From Lentinus brumalis (lineage: Eukaryota; Basidiomycota; Agaricomycetes; Polyporales; Polyporaceae), in the NCBI GenBank assembly GCA_001792895.1, contig MARA01000003.1, positions 372,001-436,000 of the forward strand: a DNA stretch of 64,000 nt, given 5' to 3'. This document shows, piece by piece, positions 1 through 11,520 of the stretch. The notes under the pieces were generated by a model that was not told the DNA's origin, did not search any database, and saw only the letters and a program-made list of their open reading frames with translations. A program made the translations under genes and the position numbers. The first letter of the stretch is position 1. Each line of letters starts with the position of its first letter.

Positions 1-154
1 AAACGCGCGCTGACTTTGTGAGTATGGTCGTTTGCATGTTCGGGCCGTGGCACTGACAAGGTGATTAGACTTGTTCCCCGTTCGAGCAAACTCAAGTAGG
101 TCGAGAGAGGGGGCAGGTCTTGAAGCAGGTAATTTCTGGAGAAACCTCCGTCAG

Positions 155-1015
155 AAGTGTCAAGCTGATCGCACGGTGTCTCATAGTGTTGGTTCACCGG
201 TAAGCCACTACGGTTTGCGTTGTTTTCGTTTATTCATGGTCTACATTGCGAAAAAAAGGATCCCACTGCGATGTGAGTCAAAACCAGGGGACAGAATTAT
301 CACATATTGAAGAACTATACTGGCAGATTGGAGGCGGCTTCGAAGAACACGACCTATCCGATCTGACGATGAACTGGTTAATTGTCAGTGAATGTAACAT
401 TGACTTCGGTGCCCGCACTGTTGACAGATGCTCTTACTAGGCGAATATCGAGGACGCCCTGTCATTCGACTATGACTACGTCACGTCCCTCACGCAGCCG
501 GCCGCGCCGTGGGGGCACAATCTCCACACGAGTCAGTGCTTTATCACTACTTCATGTGCGACATGCTGAATATTGTCAGTCCTCTGACCGGGATCTACAA
601 GATCGCGAAGGTCAGCCGAAGAGAGCCACCGAGCGAGACGAACGAAGTCACACACGAGAGGATCCATCCGTCTGTCATGGCGCAGCCGAACCTCAGTCCG
701 CACGTCAAGAACATTGTGGATAGTAATCCTTCGATTCTGCACGAGCTGTTACCATGGGAAGGCAAGGTGAAAGGCGTCTGGGACGCCAAACTACAGTCGG
801 AGTCGTTCCGCCCCCAGGCACTCGCCAAGCACTTCGACTCTTCTCACAACCACCATGACCACAGCTCAAGTATCATACACAAGGCTGTGGACAAGATCAA
901 ACATCTCAAGGACCGTGATGACGCGGTCGACACGGGTGACTCTCATCACAGACGGGTCCTGGATTCGTGGCTACAAAGCAGTATCGGACCCGTTATACAG
1001 GAACTCTTGAAGTAG
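155..1015 (+). CDS. Hypothetical protein, 3' part of a multi-exon gene
   Basis: I do not recognise the family. Readable exons are 155-199, 259-272, 313-376 and 441-1015 (stop TAG), with phases that close; exons further upstream or before the window are likely, so the protein is N-terminally incomplete. The central part reads DELANIEDALSFDYDYV, then QSPHESVLYHYFMCDMLNIV, giving a short hydrophobic stretch. The C-terminal third is hydrophilic and His-rich (SSHNHHDHSSS), ending in VIQELLK. At the G5 run 511-515 the frame of the first half of the last exon gives way to the next frame; one extra G would join them (see findings). The 14-nt exon and the 40-nt intron after it are unusually short, so the 5' half is tentative. 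It could equally be two short unrelated exons plus one real terminal exon. Confidence 0.45.
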
Positions 1016-1313
1016 TACGACAGAATCCTGGAGACTCGTACTCATGTAGCTGTGGTATCTACACCTGGCCATCCGGTTCGCACTGTATTGGCTGTTCCGT
1101 GGTTCGTTGAACTATTTTAACCAAAAGAGGAAGCGTAGGCGAACGAGCCCCGACCACGTGCGCGCGAACACACCGCGTCGCGTCCTCTCACATCTGTGCG
1201 CCACGCTCGACTACAGCTTCCGGCTTTCTGCATACTCGTGCTCTGCTGGGGATGCTTTCTTGACACGCTCTATACACACTCTAGTACTCAGAACAGCACT
1301 GAAGCCGCCGAGG

Positions 1314-4300
1314 ATGGCGGTGAAGGATCTGGTCGGTCTTTACGAGTCGCATACGCCGGACACCACTACATCTTCCCCACCAGCCCCATCTCGAGGCGAG
1401 TCAGGACAACCCCGTCGGAAGTCGCTGAACCTTGACCCATCCTCACCGGCACACACCAGCTCCGCGCCTTTACGAGTCCTTGATCCGTCTCCCGCAAGGT
1501 TCCTTGCCCACCATCCTCTCCTGCGGCGGAGAGAGCCCAGCACGGCCGATCAGGAGGACGACCCGGTCATCCCCATCCCCTCTCTCACACAAGACTCTGC
1601 GGCTCCCTATGCTGCACCTTTGTCTACCGAGGATGACGACGAGGAAAATGTGAAGGGGGTACCAGACGGTGATGTCGTGGACGAGCTTCTTTCCGTCTCA
1701 GGACGTCAACCAAGTATGTTCCCCGCTGGAAGCTCGGGATCGCGCGCTTCAGGCTGGATATACCCTGTGTCCACAGCCGACGAGGGTTCAGCTATTGAGC
1801 TGCAAGCGCTGCTTCCTGGCACACCGGGCTCGTCACAGACCACTCTACTTGTTGGGTCCAAGTCCCGGCAGAACTCGTTGTATCAGGCGGAGACGGTCTC
1901 GTTTACATCCACGTCTGCTGCCTACAAGGACCCTCCGCTCTCTTCTTCGACCGTCACGCTGGTGCAGCCATCACGAGTCCTCGGTCCACACACGCCTGTC
2001 CCTCTCTCGCAGATACTAGCCAGGAATGCTGCCCCAGTATCGCTCCCAAAGCTGGACGAGTATATATCGTCGTTGGACATGCCGGACTTCCCGGTCACTC
2101 ATGCTACAGGCGCAGGGAAGGGTAAAGGGAAGGGAAGAATTTCCGACGTCGCGATGTTTCCACCACTCGAACGCTTGCATGGGACGACCATTGTTGATCT
2201 CGAGAACAACTCAAAGATTCCACCTGCCTGGCGGAATCGGGACACTATCTTCTCGAGTTTGCTCAACGTCGCGCTCGGGGTTACGGTATGTATGCTTCAA
2301 GTCTAACCTCTCACGATGGTAATATGACTTCTTATTCCAGGGCTCAAGTGCCATCGCATCTTTCTATAGCATCCAGGGTCTAGTGGATACACTTCAGATA
2401 TTCGCTTTACTCTTGAGTACATTCTGTGAGTGTATCTCGAGGCACATCTTCATAGCGGCTCAACCTTGCACCGTTCAGTTTCCCATGGCGCGAAGCCAGA
2501 GGACCAGATACGAACTTTCTTTTTGCAGAAAGTGTGAGTAGCCTGTTGTTTGCACACTGTAGCCGTTGAAAACTCACATATACTTCCTAGTCCGAACGTT
2601 CTTGCATTCAATTTCGCTTCCACGCTCGTCCAATCCCTGATTTTGCTGGTGGTCTTCATGATCGTCGCTGGGATCCTCCTCTATCTCTTCATGAGGATGA
2701 CGGCTGCTTGCTGTTCCGTGGTCATCCCGGAAGGGCTCCAATCTGCCACTTATCTCAAGCATACGTGGCTGGTTCTCCTATGCAGTTTCGTCTTGACGGT
2801 AATATACCTACCGTTGAGCACGATGGCTGTTCACGTCCTGGTGTGGTCAGATGACCTATGGGTTATACCAAATCCTTACACCAACGCAACAACGCATCCT
2901 CCCGAGGTCTCCCCCCTTGGTCCCTCTGAGGAGTTTCGTGAGCCGCTGGACTTCTGCTATACCACTACGATGCTGCGAAATGAAATCAACTATGCGCCAG
3001 TGGTGGTCATCATCGCTATCATATGTTTCCTCGCAGTGAGTTCACATTGCTTCTTCTGTGATTGCGCTGACGGTCCCATAGTTGACGATCTGGTATCCCA
3101 TACATCTGCACCGGACAATCCGTCGTGTCACACCGAAGGTGGATCACTATACAGAGCTTGGCGCGCTTCGCAGTCAGAGCGACATGGACCGCGAATACCA
3201 GCGATTGCTCGGTCGCGATAAGAACCCGTTATCTTTCTTATATGGGGGTGCGTGAACAAATGATTGCTTTGACGCGAAGCTGTATTCAGACTTGGCCAGG
3301 TTTCCGGAGAGGATGGGCTACTTACGAGTCAACCTACCTCTTCGCTAAGCTGACGACCTTGTTACTGACTGCCGTCATCAGTCCTGATAACTGCGTCTTC
3401 CGCAACGCCTCACGCGATAAAGTCAATGTCGCCCGCCAGATACTGCTACTTACCGCCATGCTCATCTTCTTTGGGATACAATGCGTTTTCGCGCCATTCT
3501 TGGATCCAGTCAATAACGCTAGCGAATGGTTCTCCCGGCTCAACTACGTCTTGACATCTGCTGTGTCTCTTGCTGTCGCATTTCAGATACCCGGAGAAGA
3601 GATCTTAAATGGACCCGTGCTTTACGTGTTTGTGTTCATTTTTCCATCGTAGTTCCGGCCATGCGCTTACCCCTCCTCCAATCCTTCAGAATCTATATCG
3701 TAACTTATGGACTTAGTTTCTGTGAGGTTTCTCGTTCCATCTGACTTCAGCCGCTGTTCTGACAGGCGTCGCAGACTTCATCTTCATCAACATGGCTCGT
3801 GCACGACGCTGGGTCAAGAGTAAGTTTCTTCAAGACTGGGCGTAGAGTAGAGGCTAATCATACCACGACTAGGGCTTGCCCGTCGCATTGACTTCAGTAG
3901 GTCCTCCGTACGGATCTCTATGGAACCTGTGCTTATTGTTGTCTAGGCATTGATATATTTTCCCCGAGGTATGTATTTTAGAGAGGCTGTCGGCTATCGC
4001 TAATCGCCCGTCAAGGCTGGATCTCTCATCTCACTCACCACATACCAAGCGTCGCATATGGCAAGAGGCCATCACCACACTACTTCTCACCGACGAGCAG
4101 TGTCATATACCCAAGGACCAGAAGATGGAGTTCAAACAGGCGCGCCATAATGAATACCCACCCTATCTGCTAGGTTTCGAAGGAACTCCTGGCGAGAGAC
4201 ATGTTGAGAACTTGAAGGTGCGTATTGTACACGTGGTGCACATCCTCGGCTCACCGTCGTGCAGATCCTGCGAGAAGTTGGCTCTGTTGCGTACCACAAA

Positions 4301-5992
4301 GCAGTGAACCTCGTGTCAGGACCTGACTACGAATGGTTCCGTTATATGGAGGAGACTATCCAAAAGCACTTCGTTGGTCCTGATTGCTACTGGAAGCCTC
4401 AAGGGGTGAAACCGCGAGGATGCACGAAATTCTTCGGCAGCGCCTGGTGGGTTCCCTTCCCGCCGACACTGGTGAGTCCGACGCCGAGTCAGAGTCATTG
4501 GAAGGCTCATCTGATCCCCGTTCAGGTGATTCAGTATGACGATGGCCCAGAACTGGTTCTGAGCGAAGTGAGAGAACTCGAGAGATACCTCCAACAGAAC
4601 TCTAGTGAGGACATCATGCGGAAGCGGCAGATTCGTATGGCGTTGCGTGCGTTGGACGGCGAGTATGTTAGATGGCCCTACGATCACGTTCAGGTACGTA
4701 GTGCATCGTGGTATCTAGGTTGCTGTCCCTGATTATTCGAATGATAGTACATCGGCGATGGCGGCAAGCTCTGCTGCTGCGGGAAGCGGTACGGGGCTAA
4801 GACGACGGTTCATTATCAGGTAGCCAAGTTTGAATTGAAGCGGAACGGACACATCGAGTGGGAGGGGCTTGACCTGGGCAGCGGGTTCGAGGTTCAGCTC
4901 ACCTACGCCAAGGACCTACAAGTTGGCGGAAACGTCATCGGACTCACGGACGACTACGATCTCAATCAGCTGCTCGCCCACTTCCTGTCTATGAACGAAA
5001 ATCTCGTTCCGAGTCGCCTGTCGTACCTCGAGGCGGTCATCCACAACTATCGACAGCACTACCGGAAGGAGTTTGAGTGGAAGAAGTGCACACTCTCCTA
5101 CCGCTTTCTCAGCGAGGTTTACGATCACTACCCTCATGAGCCTAGAGGGTTGTCGGAGAGCGCGATGGAGATGGAGAGCGACCCACGTGTCCGGAAGCTC
5201 ATGGCTGGGAGCGCCGACGTCTTTGGGATCACATACGAACGCATGGTTGCGGTGTCGAGATCGGAGCTAGCGACTTGGTGGTATATCTTCTGGGTGAGTC
5301 TCTGCAAATCGAGTCCCAAGGCGCCGTACTAATCACGCACTAGGACGACATCTGGCGGAGGAATTGGGAGACCATCAGCGCCTTGACGAAGTACGAGACG
5401 GAATTCAACTCGCATTACCCGACCTCCATCGCCTACACTCCTCTACCGAGGGCCGCTCTCGAGAACTTCCTCACGCAACGCGGTCTATTGCACAAGAAGC
5501 CCAAATTCTTCGACTTTTTCCATGCTGGTTTCTTGAATAAGATGTACCTCCGAATGAACGACATCGTCTTCCACGGATCGAACAGGGTGAGCTTCAATAG
5601 TATTCGGAAAGCTATCATACGCTGACAACACGGACACATAGGCCATAATCTTCCACCTCGGTGACGAGGCGTCAGAGCTGGACATGGAGGATATCGACCT
5701 GCAGACTCTTCCTCGCCCATCGACCCTGGGCACAGGTGGTGGCACGGAATACGACGACGGGTCGATTCGTGCACGCCCCGTATACCGGTGGGAGGGCATC
5801 CTGGACGATCCCCTCAGAAAGCGGAGAACTCATCGTAAACGGTTCCTCTCGAAGCTCGCAGTGTGGTTCGGCGTCAGCCCGCTGTGGCGCTCCGGAGAAC
5901 CATCCCAGGGCCTCTCGCTGGACGTCCGACTGGAGAACGGGAAGTATGTCTTGTTGGGGAATGTTGCGACCACTGACGGGGAGATCTTGTAG
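1314..5992 (+). CDS. Large polytopic membrane protein of unknown function (about 1,300 aa)
   Basis: Sixteen exons join in phase: 1314-2285, 2341-2425, 2479-2533, 2591-3035, 3082-3247, 3300-3627, 3690-3721, 3751-3819, 3873-3896, 3947-3968, 4016-4217, 4265-4471, 4526-4693, 4748-5293, 5344-5586, 5642-5992. The start MAVKDLVGLYE is the first ATG in the long open frame. The first ~320 residues are Ser/Pro-rich and hydrophilic, probably a cytosolic tail. About eight hydrophobic segments follow between residues ~320 and ~700, for example SLILLVVFMIVAGILLYLF, APVVVIIAIICFLALTIWY and ARQILLLTAMLIFFG. A soluble C-terminal region of ~600 residues follows, with a CCCGKRYG cysteine cluster. No family is recognised; it may be specific to basidiomycetes. 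Splicing around 3628-3750 is uncertain because the intron 3722-3750 would be only 29 nt. The C-terminal half is secure. Confidence 0.8.
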
Positions 5993-6177
5993 AAAGGGAA
6001 GGAGGTGGAGGGGAAGTCTATCTAGCATACCAACTAACGACCTCATGATCGTAACGATACATATAACTGCATATACCATCGCATGGGTTTGGACATGGGA
6101 AAGCTTACTTGCGGACTTGTAACAAAGTTGGCACCAACGAGACTAAGTATATTACATACAGGAAGTCCCGTCCTCTC

Positions 6178-6795
6178 CTACTGTTTTGACTTCGCGATGA
6201 GCCCCTTCAATTCCTCTATCGCCTCCAAGGCGTCCGGCTCGAACGCCTGAAGCCACTCCGGAGCTTCGCCTTCGGTAGGGACATTCCCAGAGCCTTTGGG
6301 CCACTTGATAGCAACGCCCTTTTCCGTGACCTGCATCTTGAACGCGCCTCCGAGCAGCGACCTGAGCAGTGCAGCGCAGCGCGTCCCTCCGCCGCCGCCG
6401 TATGTGACGACCACGACAGGCTTGTTCCTCCATTCCCAGTATAGGTGATCCAACGTGTTCTTCAGCTCGCCAGGATACGAGCCGTTGTACTCCGGAGAGA
6501 GGACGACAAAGCCGCTGCAAGAGGATACGAACGTGGCCCACTCGCGCACGGCTGGATTGGGGTGTTTTGTGGGGTCGCGGATCTCGGCGGGGACGTGGGT
6601 GCCGTCCGTGATGGGGCCGAGGGGAAGAGGGGGTTTTGTGGGGTCGACGAACACGACGTCGACCTTGGACGGTAATGGGTGTCTCGAGTTCGGGTTGTTC
6701 AGAGCTTGGCGGAGGACAGGAGTGAGCCAGCTCGCGATGCCGATGCCCTGGCCGGGCCTGCGCAAGCTCCCGAGGATGAGCGCGACTTTGGACAT
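6178..6795 (-). CDS. NADPH-dependent FMN reductase family protein
   Basis: This is an intronless 205-residue flavodoxin-fold protein. The N-terminus MSKVALILGSLRRPGQG carries the GS-R phosphate-binding loop for FMN. The family signature SPEYNGSYPGELKNTLD lies at about residues 98-114, followed by KPVVVVTYGGGGG. The family transfers electrons from NAD(P)H to flavin or quinone-type acceptors in the cytosol; the physiological substrate cannot be read from sequence. Length is typical (about 180-210 residues). It is transcribed away from RRP36 across a 404-bp shared promoter region and has a TATA box 50 nt upstream of the ATG, suggesting inducible expression. Start and stop are unambiguous. Confidence 0.9.
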   Translation of the reverse strand: MSKVALILGSLRRPGQGIGIASWLTPVLRQALNNPNSRHPLPSKVDVVFVDPTKPPLPLGPITDGTHVPAEIRDPTKHPNPAVREWATFVSSCSGFVVLSPEYNGSYPGELKNTLDHLYWEWRNKPVVVVTYGGGGGTRCAALLRSLLGGAFKMQVTEKGVAIKWPKGSGNVPTEGEAPEWLQAFEPDALEAIEELKGLIAKSKQ

Positions 6796-6844
6796 GGCTA
6801 GCGGGTGTCAAGAGCAGGCTTGGGTGGGCTTGAAACTAACCGCG

Positions 6845-6853
6845 CTTTATATA
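6845..6853 (-). promoter_or_regulatory. TATA box of the FMN reductase gene
   Basis: TATATAAAG on the minus strand, 50 nt upstream of the ATG at 6795. Position and sequence fit a fungal TATA element. The divergent RRP36 side has none, as expected of a housekeeping gene. Confidence 0.6.
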
Positions 6854-7199
6854 AGTAGCTGGCTCGGATAAGCCGGTGTTGGAGTCTCATGTCGCCATTG
6901 GGTGAGAGGATTCGCAACGTGTAGTCGGGCTCACAGTATAGTCTTGATCGCAGGAGTACCTTCCAAGATAGAAGCGCGGTCTTGAGACAGTTGCAGACTC
7001 GAATACGGCACGGAAGAGCTGGCGCGAGGGGCAACGCGCTATCAGGATTCGGAACGCGGTCACGCTCGCCTGTCATCTTATCTGATAAGATGCAGTGATG
7101 CACCAAGTTACGCGCCGCATCGACGTTCTCTGTCCGTACCACTCGCATCTTGCCCTGTGCTTTGCCTGTCCTGCTGCACGTTCGTAACATCGCATCACT

Positions 7200-8650
7200 A
7201 TGCCAAGAAGACCACGCCCTGCATCGAGGCTTCTCCGCCAACGCGGAGAACCTTCAGATAAGCCCAAGCCCGCTTTGGGTGCCTCTCATGCGAAAACTGC
7301 GACCGTGAAGAGGAGAGCGCAGCCTCAAGAGGATGATACGGCGTCAGATGCTACGCCGTCAGCCTCCGGCTCTGGAGAGATTTCTGAGGATGAGGACATG
7401 AATGGGGAGCCGCCAGGCTCAGAGGTCGGAGAGGACGAACTGGATGCAGATGCTGAGCCAGACGCCGCGCGAGTTGCGCAGTGGGTGGACGAGGAGGAAC
7501 TGGATAATTTGTCGGGGAAGAGGAAAGTACAGAAGACGAGGATGTGGATAGCTCGCGTTTGGTGTGTTCTCTTGTGTCTTCTATGTATGCCCTCAGATGA
7601 ATTGACGCAATGCGTAGGAATTGGACCTACAATCGCTCCCATTTGGTGCTCTGCGCAAGGCCCACAAGGCCCTGGCAAAGGCGCAGGCCGTGAGCGATTC
7701 TGAGGAGGAAGATGAATCTGAACCGGAAGAAGCGACCTCTCCTCCGATACCTCGGTCGGAAAAGGGTAAGGAGAGAGAAGAGCCTGTTCGAGAGAAGAAA
7801 GTGCTCCCGAAGCGCAAGCACAAGCATGCGTAGGTGACTGATTTTTTCCCGTGATGCTTGGATTAATTAAGTGTCCCCTCAGACCGACTGAAATGTCGTC
7901 CAAGAGACCGGTGCCTCGAGCCAGGCTTGTTGCAGAGGAGAAACCTGTGCGTAAAAGCCTCTTCTTCTCTGCCAGATGCAAATGCTCATCATGTATGCAG
8001 AGTCCTCGCGACCCACGCTTCCTGTCAGTCACTGGTGAATACGACCCAAAACGTTTCCAAACCCAGTACGGGTTCCTCTCAGAGATGCACCGGGACGAGC
8101 TGAAGACGCTGAGGGAAAACTTGAAGCGTGCTCGCAAATTGCTTGTCAATTCTCCACGAGATCTTCGCGCGGAACGAGAAGCGGAGGTCGAGCGATTGGA
8201 GCGTGCCGTGAAACGTGCTGAAAGCCTGGTGAACAAGGATCGACGGGAGAAAATTGAGATGGAAGCTCTCAGCAAGGCCGCGAAGGAGGAGCGAGACAGA
8301 CAGCAGCAAGGCAAGAAGGCCTGGTTCATGAAGGATGGTCCGTATCCATCTTGTGCTGTGATGGTGCTGGCCTCAATGCTGACGCGTTCTTTCATCGTGT
8401 AGCGGACAAGAAGGCGTTGCTCCTGCGTGCGAAGTTGGATGCATTGGCCGCATCAGGCGGAAAGGGTGCGGTGCGGAAGGCCATCGAGAAGAAGCAAAAG
8501 AAGGTTGACCAGAAGGAGAAGAAGAAGAGACCGTTTGCTGCGGGCCAAGCTCCAAGGAATGCACCTCTGAGAGGCGACGGAGGTCCCTCTCGCAAGCGTC
8601 CACATTCTGCAGCTGAAGGGGGTTCGAGGAAGCGTCCGAGAGCTTCATAG
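7200..8650 (+). CDS. RRP36: rRNA biogenesis protein RRP36 (apparent 1-base break in exon 1)
   Basis: Exons 7200-7561, 7618-7829, 7883-7946, 8001-8337 and 8403-8650. The conserved core SSKRPVPRARLV, then RDPRFLSVTGEYDPKRFQ and the long charged helix beginning ELKTLRENLKRARKLL identify RRP36, a nucleolar component of early 90S/SSU pre-ribosomes needed for 18S rRNA maturation. The N-terminal third is acidic (EISEDEDM, WVDEEEL) and the C-terminus basic (KKQKKVDQKEKKKR), as in the family. In exon 1 the frame holding WVDEEELDNLSG stops being sensible after the G4 run 7514-7517. The next frame continues the acidic region as EESTEDEDVDSSRL and splices in phase into ELDLQSLPFGAL. Adding one base at the run makes the whole CDS divisible by three, so I treat the break as an assembly error rather than a pseudogene. 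Confidence 0.88.
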
Positions 8651-8938
8651 CGTATCCGCCTGTTATATTTTTCCTCGCATGCACCGTCTCGCGTATACTA
8701 TATGATGGCCCCGTTGCGTTGGACATGATGAGCGTGGCATACATAAGTAGGATCTCAGAACTGCGTCACCAGTACAGGCGCCTATGTACGCGGTTTTCTG
8801 CGACTGCACAGGCGACCTTCACTTGAACCTCAACTACGTCCATGTAGACTCCTCGCGGCTGCATCCTCCTGGCGGTGCGGCGTCGATGCTGGCGACCCGA
8901 TCTCTTATTCTCTCAGGCGGAAAGCGCTTCCCTCCGGC

Positions 8939-11520
8939 ATGCCTCACCGTCAGCAAGACAGCGAACCCGTGTCCTACTTCCCAGTCCCCCTCCCGCCGAA
9001 GTCTATGGCTACGTGCAAAATCCCGCAGACTTCACAGATGGCTCAGGAGATGAAGATGGGGACGATGATATCTATCGCGGCTCACCCCCGACGCCGCCCA
9101 GAACTCCATCCCCCGTGCCGTCCTCCTCCTCGTCCTCCTCGAGCTCGAGCTCGAGTCTGTCCGTGTTCGGAGGTCGTCTGGGGGCAATATCCGCGGGAGT
9201 AGAGAACGCTATTGCACGGTGGGCTCACGCATGGATGTCAAGCTCCAGTCTATCGTCCTCTTCTTCGTCTTCAGCCTCTATCGCAAGCCAGTCGAAGTCC
9301 CATACAACACGAAGGCGCAAGCGGCGGCCGCGGAGTATCGCCACGCTCCACAACGCACGCTCTGAGCGTGAGGTCGCTGCACGTATCCGAGCTCGCGAGG
9401 ACCTGCGCAACATACCTCGAGGCTTCGTGCTCTATGTACCGAAGCGGCCCATTGCCGGGGCGAAGTCCCAGGCCGCAGCTGAACGCAAGGCTGCGCGTGC
9501 GGCGCTGCAAGAACCCATCCTGCGCTCGACATCTCTGGACGTGGTAATAACCAGGCTGAACGCTGTCCAGAGGGAGAGCGCGAAGGCGCGTCGTGCGCGT
9601 ATAGAACATCCGCAGTCCCAGCCCCAGGCTCGGCCCACGCCCCCACTATCGCTGTGAGTCCGCCGTCTCGTCCTTTCTCGCCGATCTATCAGGACTACAT
9701 GCTGTCGGACGAGTCGGACGTGGCGCGTTCGACCCCATCTATCCCTGGACATGGCGCTCAGCGTAAGGACGGGAAGGGGAAACAGAGGGCCTCGACGGTT
9801 CAAACGCCGCAGACGCCACCGGTCGTCCCAATTGCAAGCCCGCCACCGTTGATCACGCTCGAGGCCCAACGTGCACCTAAGGCCTGGTGGCTGGACGTGA
9901 CCTCTCCTACCTGGGAAGACATGTGCGCCATTGGCAAGGTACGTGCATGTGTCATTGGCGGAGCTCCGGCATTGCTGAGCACGTATCACAGCTTCTGCAC
10001 CTGCATCCACTAACGCTGGAAGACATCCTGACTCAGGACCCTCGCGAGAAGTTGGAGCTCTTCCCTCGGCTGGGTTACTACTTCATCTCGTTCCGGGCCA
10101 TTGAGAGTCAGAAGACACGGGAACGCATCCGAAACCTACTGAGCCAGGAAGATCGCGACTCACAGGACGAGGGTATAGTTGCGGAAGTGAACATGTATCT
10201 GATCGTCTTCCGCGACGGCATCTGTTCGGTAGGTCGACTACTCCTGTACTGTGGTTTCATATGCTGACTCGGTATGCAGTTTCACTTCGCCGATCTCGAC
10301 GGTTCGTCGATGTCCGTCCGTAATGATTCACTGTTGGAGACTGATAGCTGGTGCAGAACACGTTGATAGAGTGCGGCATAGGATTATGTTGCTCGGAGAC
10401 AGCGCAAATACGTCTTCTGGTGCGTGTGTGGTGCGTTCGAAAGGAGGCGGTGTGCTTAACATAGGTCATTCACAGAGTGGATTGCACACGGCCTCATGGA
10501 TTCCATCGTCGACTCATTTTTCCCCTATCTGGATGTCATAGAGAAGGAGGCACTGGACATTGACCGGCTCGTCTTCTCTGCTGGCGATGAGACTCCTGCT
10601 CCGAACAAAGCCTCCCTCGGTACCCTGTCGGAGCAGACCTTGGGACCTGACAGTCCCGAACTCAAGGAGAAGATCTCCATAGACGTAGATGAGAAAGGTT
10701 CTTTCAACCTAGGCAGAGCGGCGACCAAGACGATAGTCGCGAAGCCGCGCTTCTCTCCCCCCACTAGCTTTCCCCTCCTGGTACGGCGTGCTCGGCGAGC
10801 AATACGCGAGACCCTTACTTCTATACCCCGATTCAAAGCTGTCGATACCCAGTCATCGGATTACTACCACCCATTAACCACAGTGCACCGTATGGCACGC
10901 ATCCGGCGGCTTGTCACCTCGTTGACGCGGTTCTTGGCAGTCAAGTCCGAGGTGGTTGCCCAAATTAGGAAGCGACTGCTGGCCAAGGGCGAGTGGAGCC
11001 TGGGCACGGGCACGGAAGATGATTTGGATGTGTTTATGTATATGGGCGATGTCCAAGGTGAAGTCGTCGGGCTTGGCTCTGGGCAAAGACTCTCGGCGCT
11101 GACAATTCTTGATTCTGCATTGCAGATCACATTCTGACGCTGCAACAGTCTCTGGCGCATTACGAGCGCATGCTGAGCCAGTCGCATCCAACGTATTTGT
11201 CGCAGTTACGCACCTCCGTCAGCAAGGCGAAGTCAGGAAGTGACAAAGCGATTGTGGCACTCACTGTCGTCTCCCTAGGCGTGCTCTGTGTGCAGACTCT
11301 CATCGGTACGTAGTACTTTTCGACAGGCAGCCAGTGCACTCTTGACCATGACGTAGGGTTGTTCTCGATGAACTGCGACGTTCCGCACAACGACCCAGAA
11401 GGGAGTCATTACGACGTTTTCGCCATCATCATTGCGATCGCCGTCTTGGTCATCATCATCTACTCCTTCGTCGTCCGGAGCTGGTGGAAGCAAGCCAAAC
11501 GACGCAGACTCCCGATCTAG
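8939..11520 (+). CDS. CorA-type Mg2+ transporter, ALR/MNR2-like (two apparent 1-base breaks)
   Basis: Exons 8939-9938, 9992-10228, 10280-10301, 10357-10419, 10476-11057, 11127-11305 (boundaries good to a base or two), 11357-11520. A ~320-residue Ser/Arg-rich cytosolic N-terminus precedes the CorA domain: KAWWLDVTSPTWEDM, LHPLTLEDILTQDPREKLEL, a long stalk helix (MARIRRLVTSLTRFLAVKSE), then two C-terminal membrane helices, IVALTVVSLGVLCVQTLIG and VFAIIIAIAVLVIIIYSFVV, with a basic tail. The family moves Mg2+ across the plasma or vacuolar membrane as a pentamer. The pore motif reads LFSMN, with Ser where the canonical GMN has Gly. The first exon is interrupted at C5 runs 8986-8990 and 9640-9644; one added C at each restores a continuous frame. 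The start at 8939 (MPHRQQDSEPV) is the best ATG but depends on the first correction. Confidence 0.85.
9121..9158 (+). repeat. Low-complexity Ser-coding tract inside the CorA gene
   Basis: Tandem TCC/TCG followed by AGCTCG units encode an uninterrupted run of Ser in the disordered N-terminus; a second Ser run lies near 9240-9280. Such tracts vary in length between strains. Confidence 0.7.
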
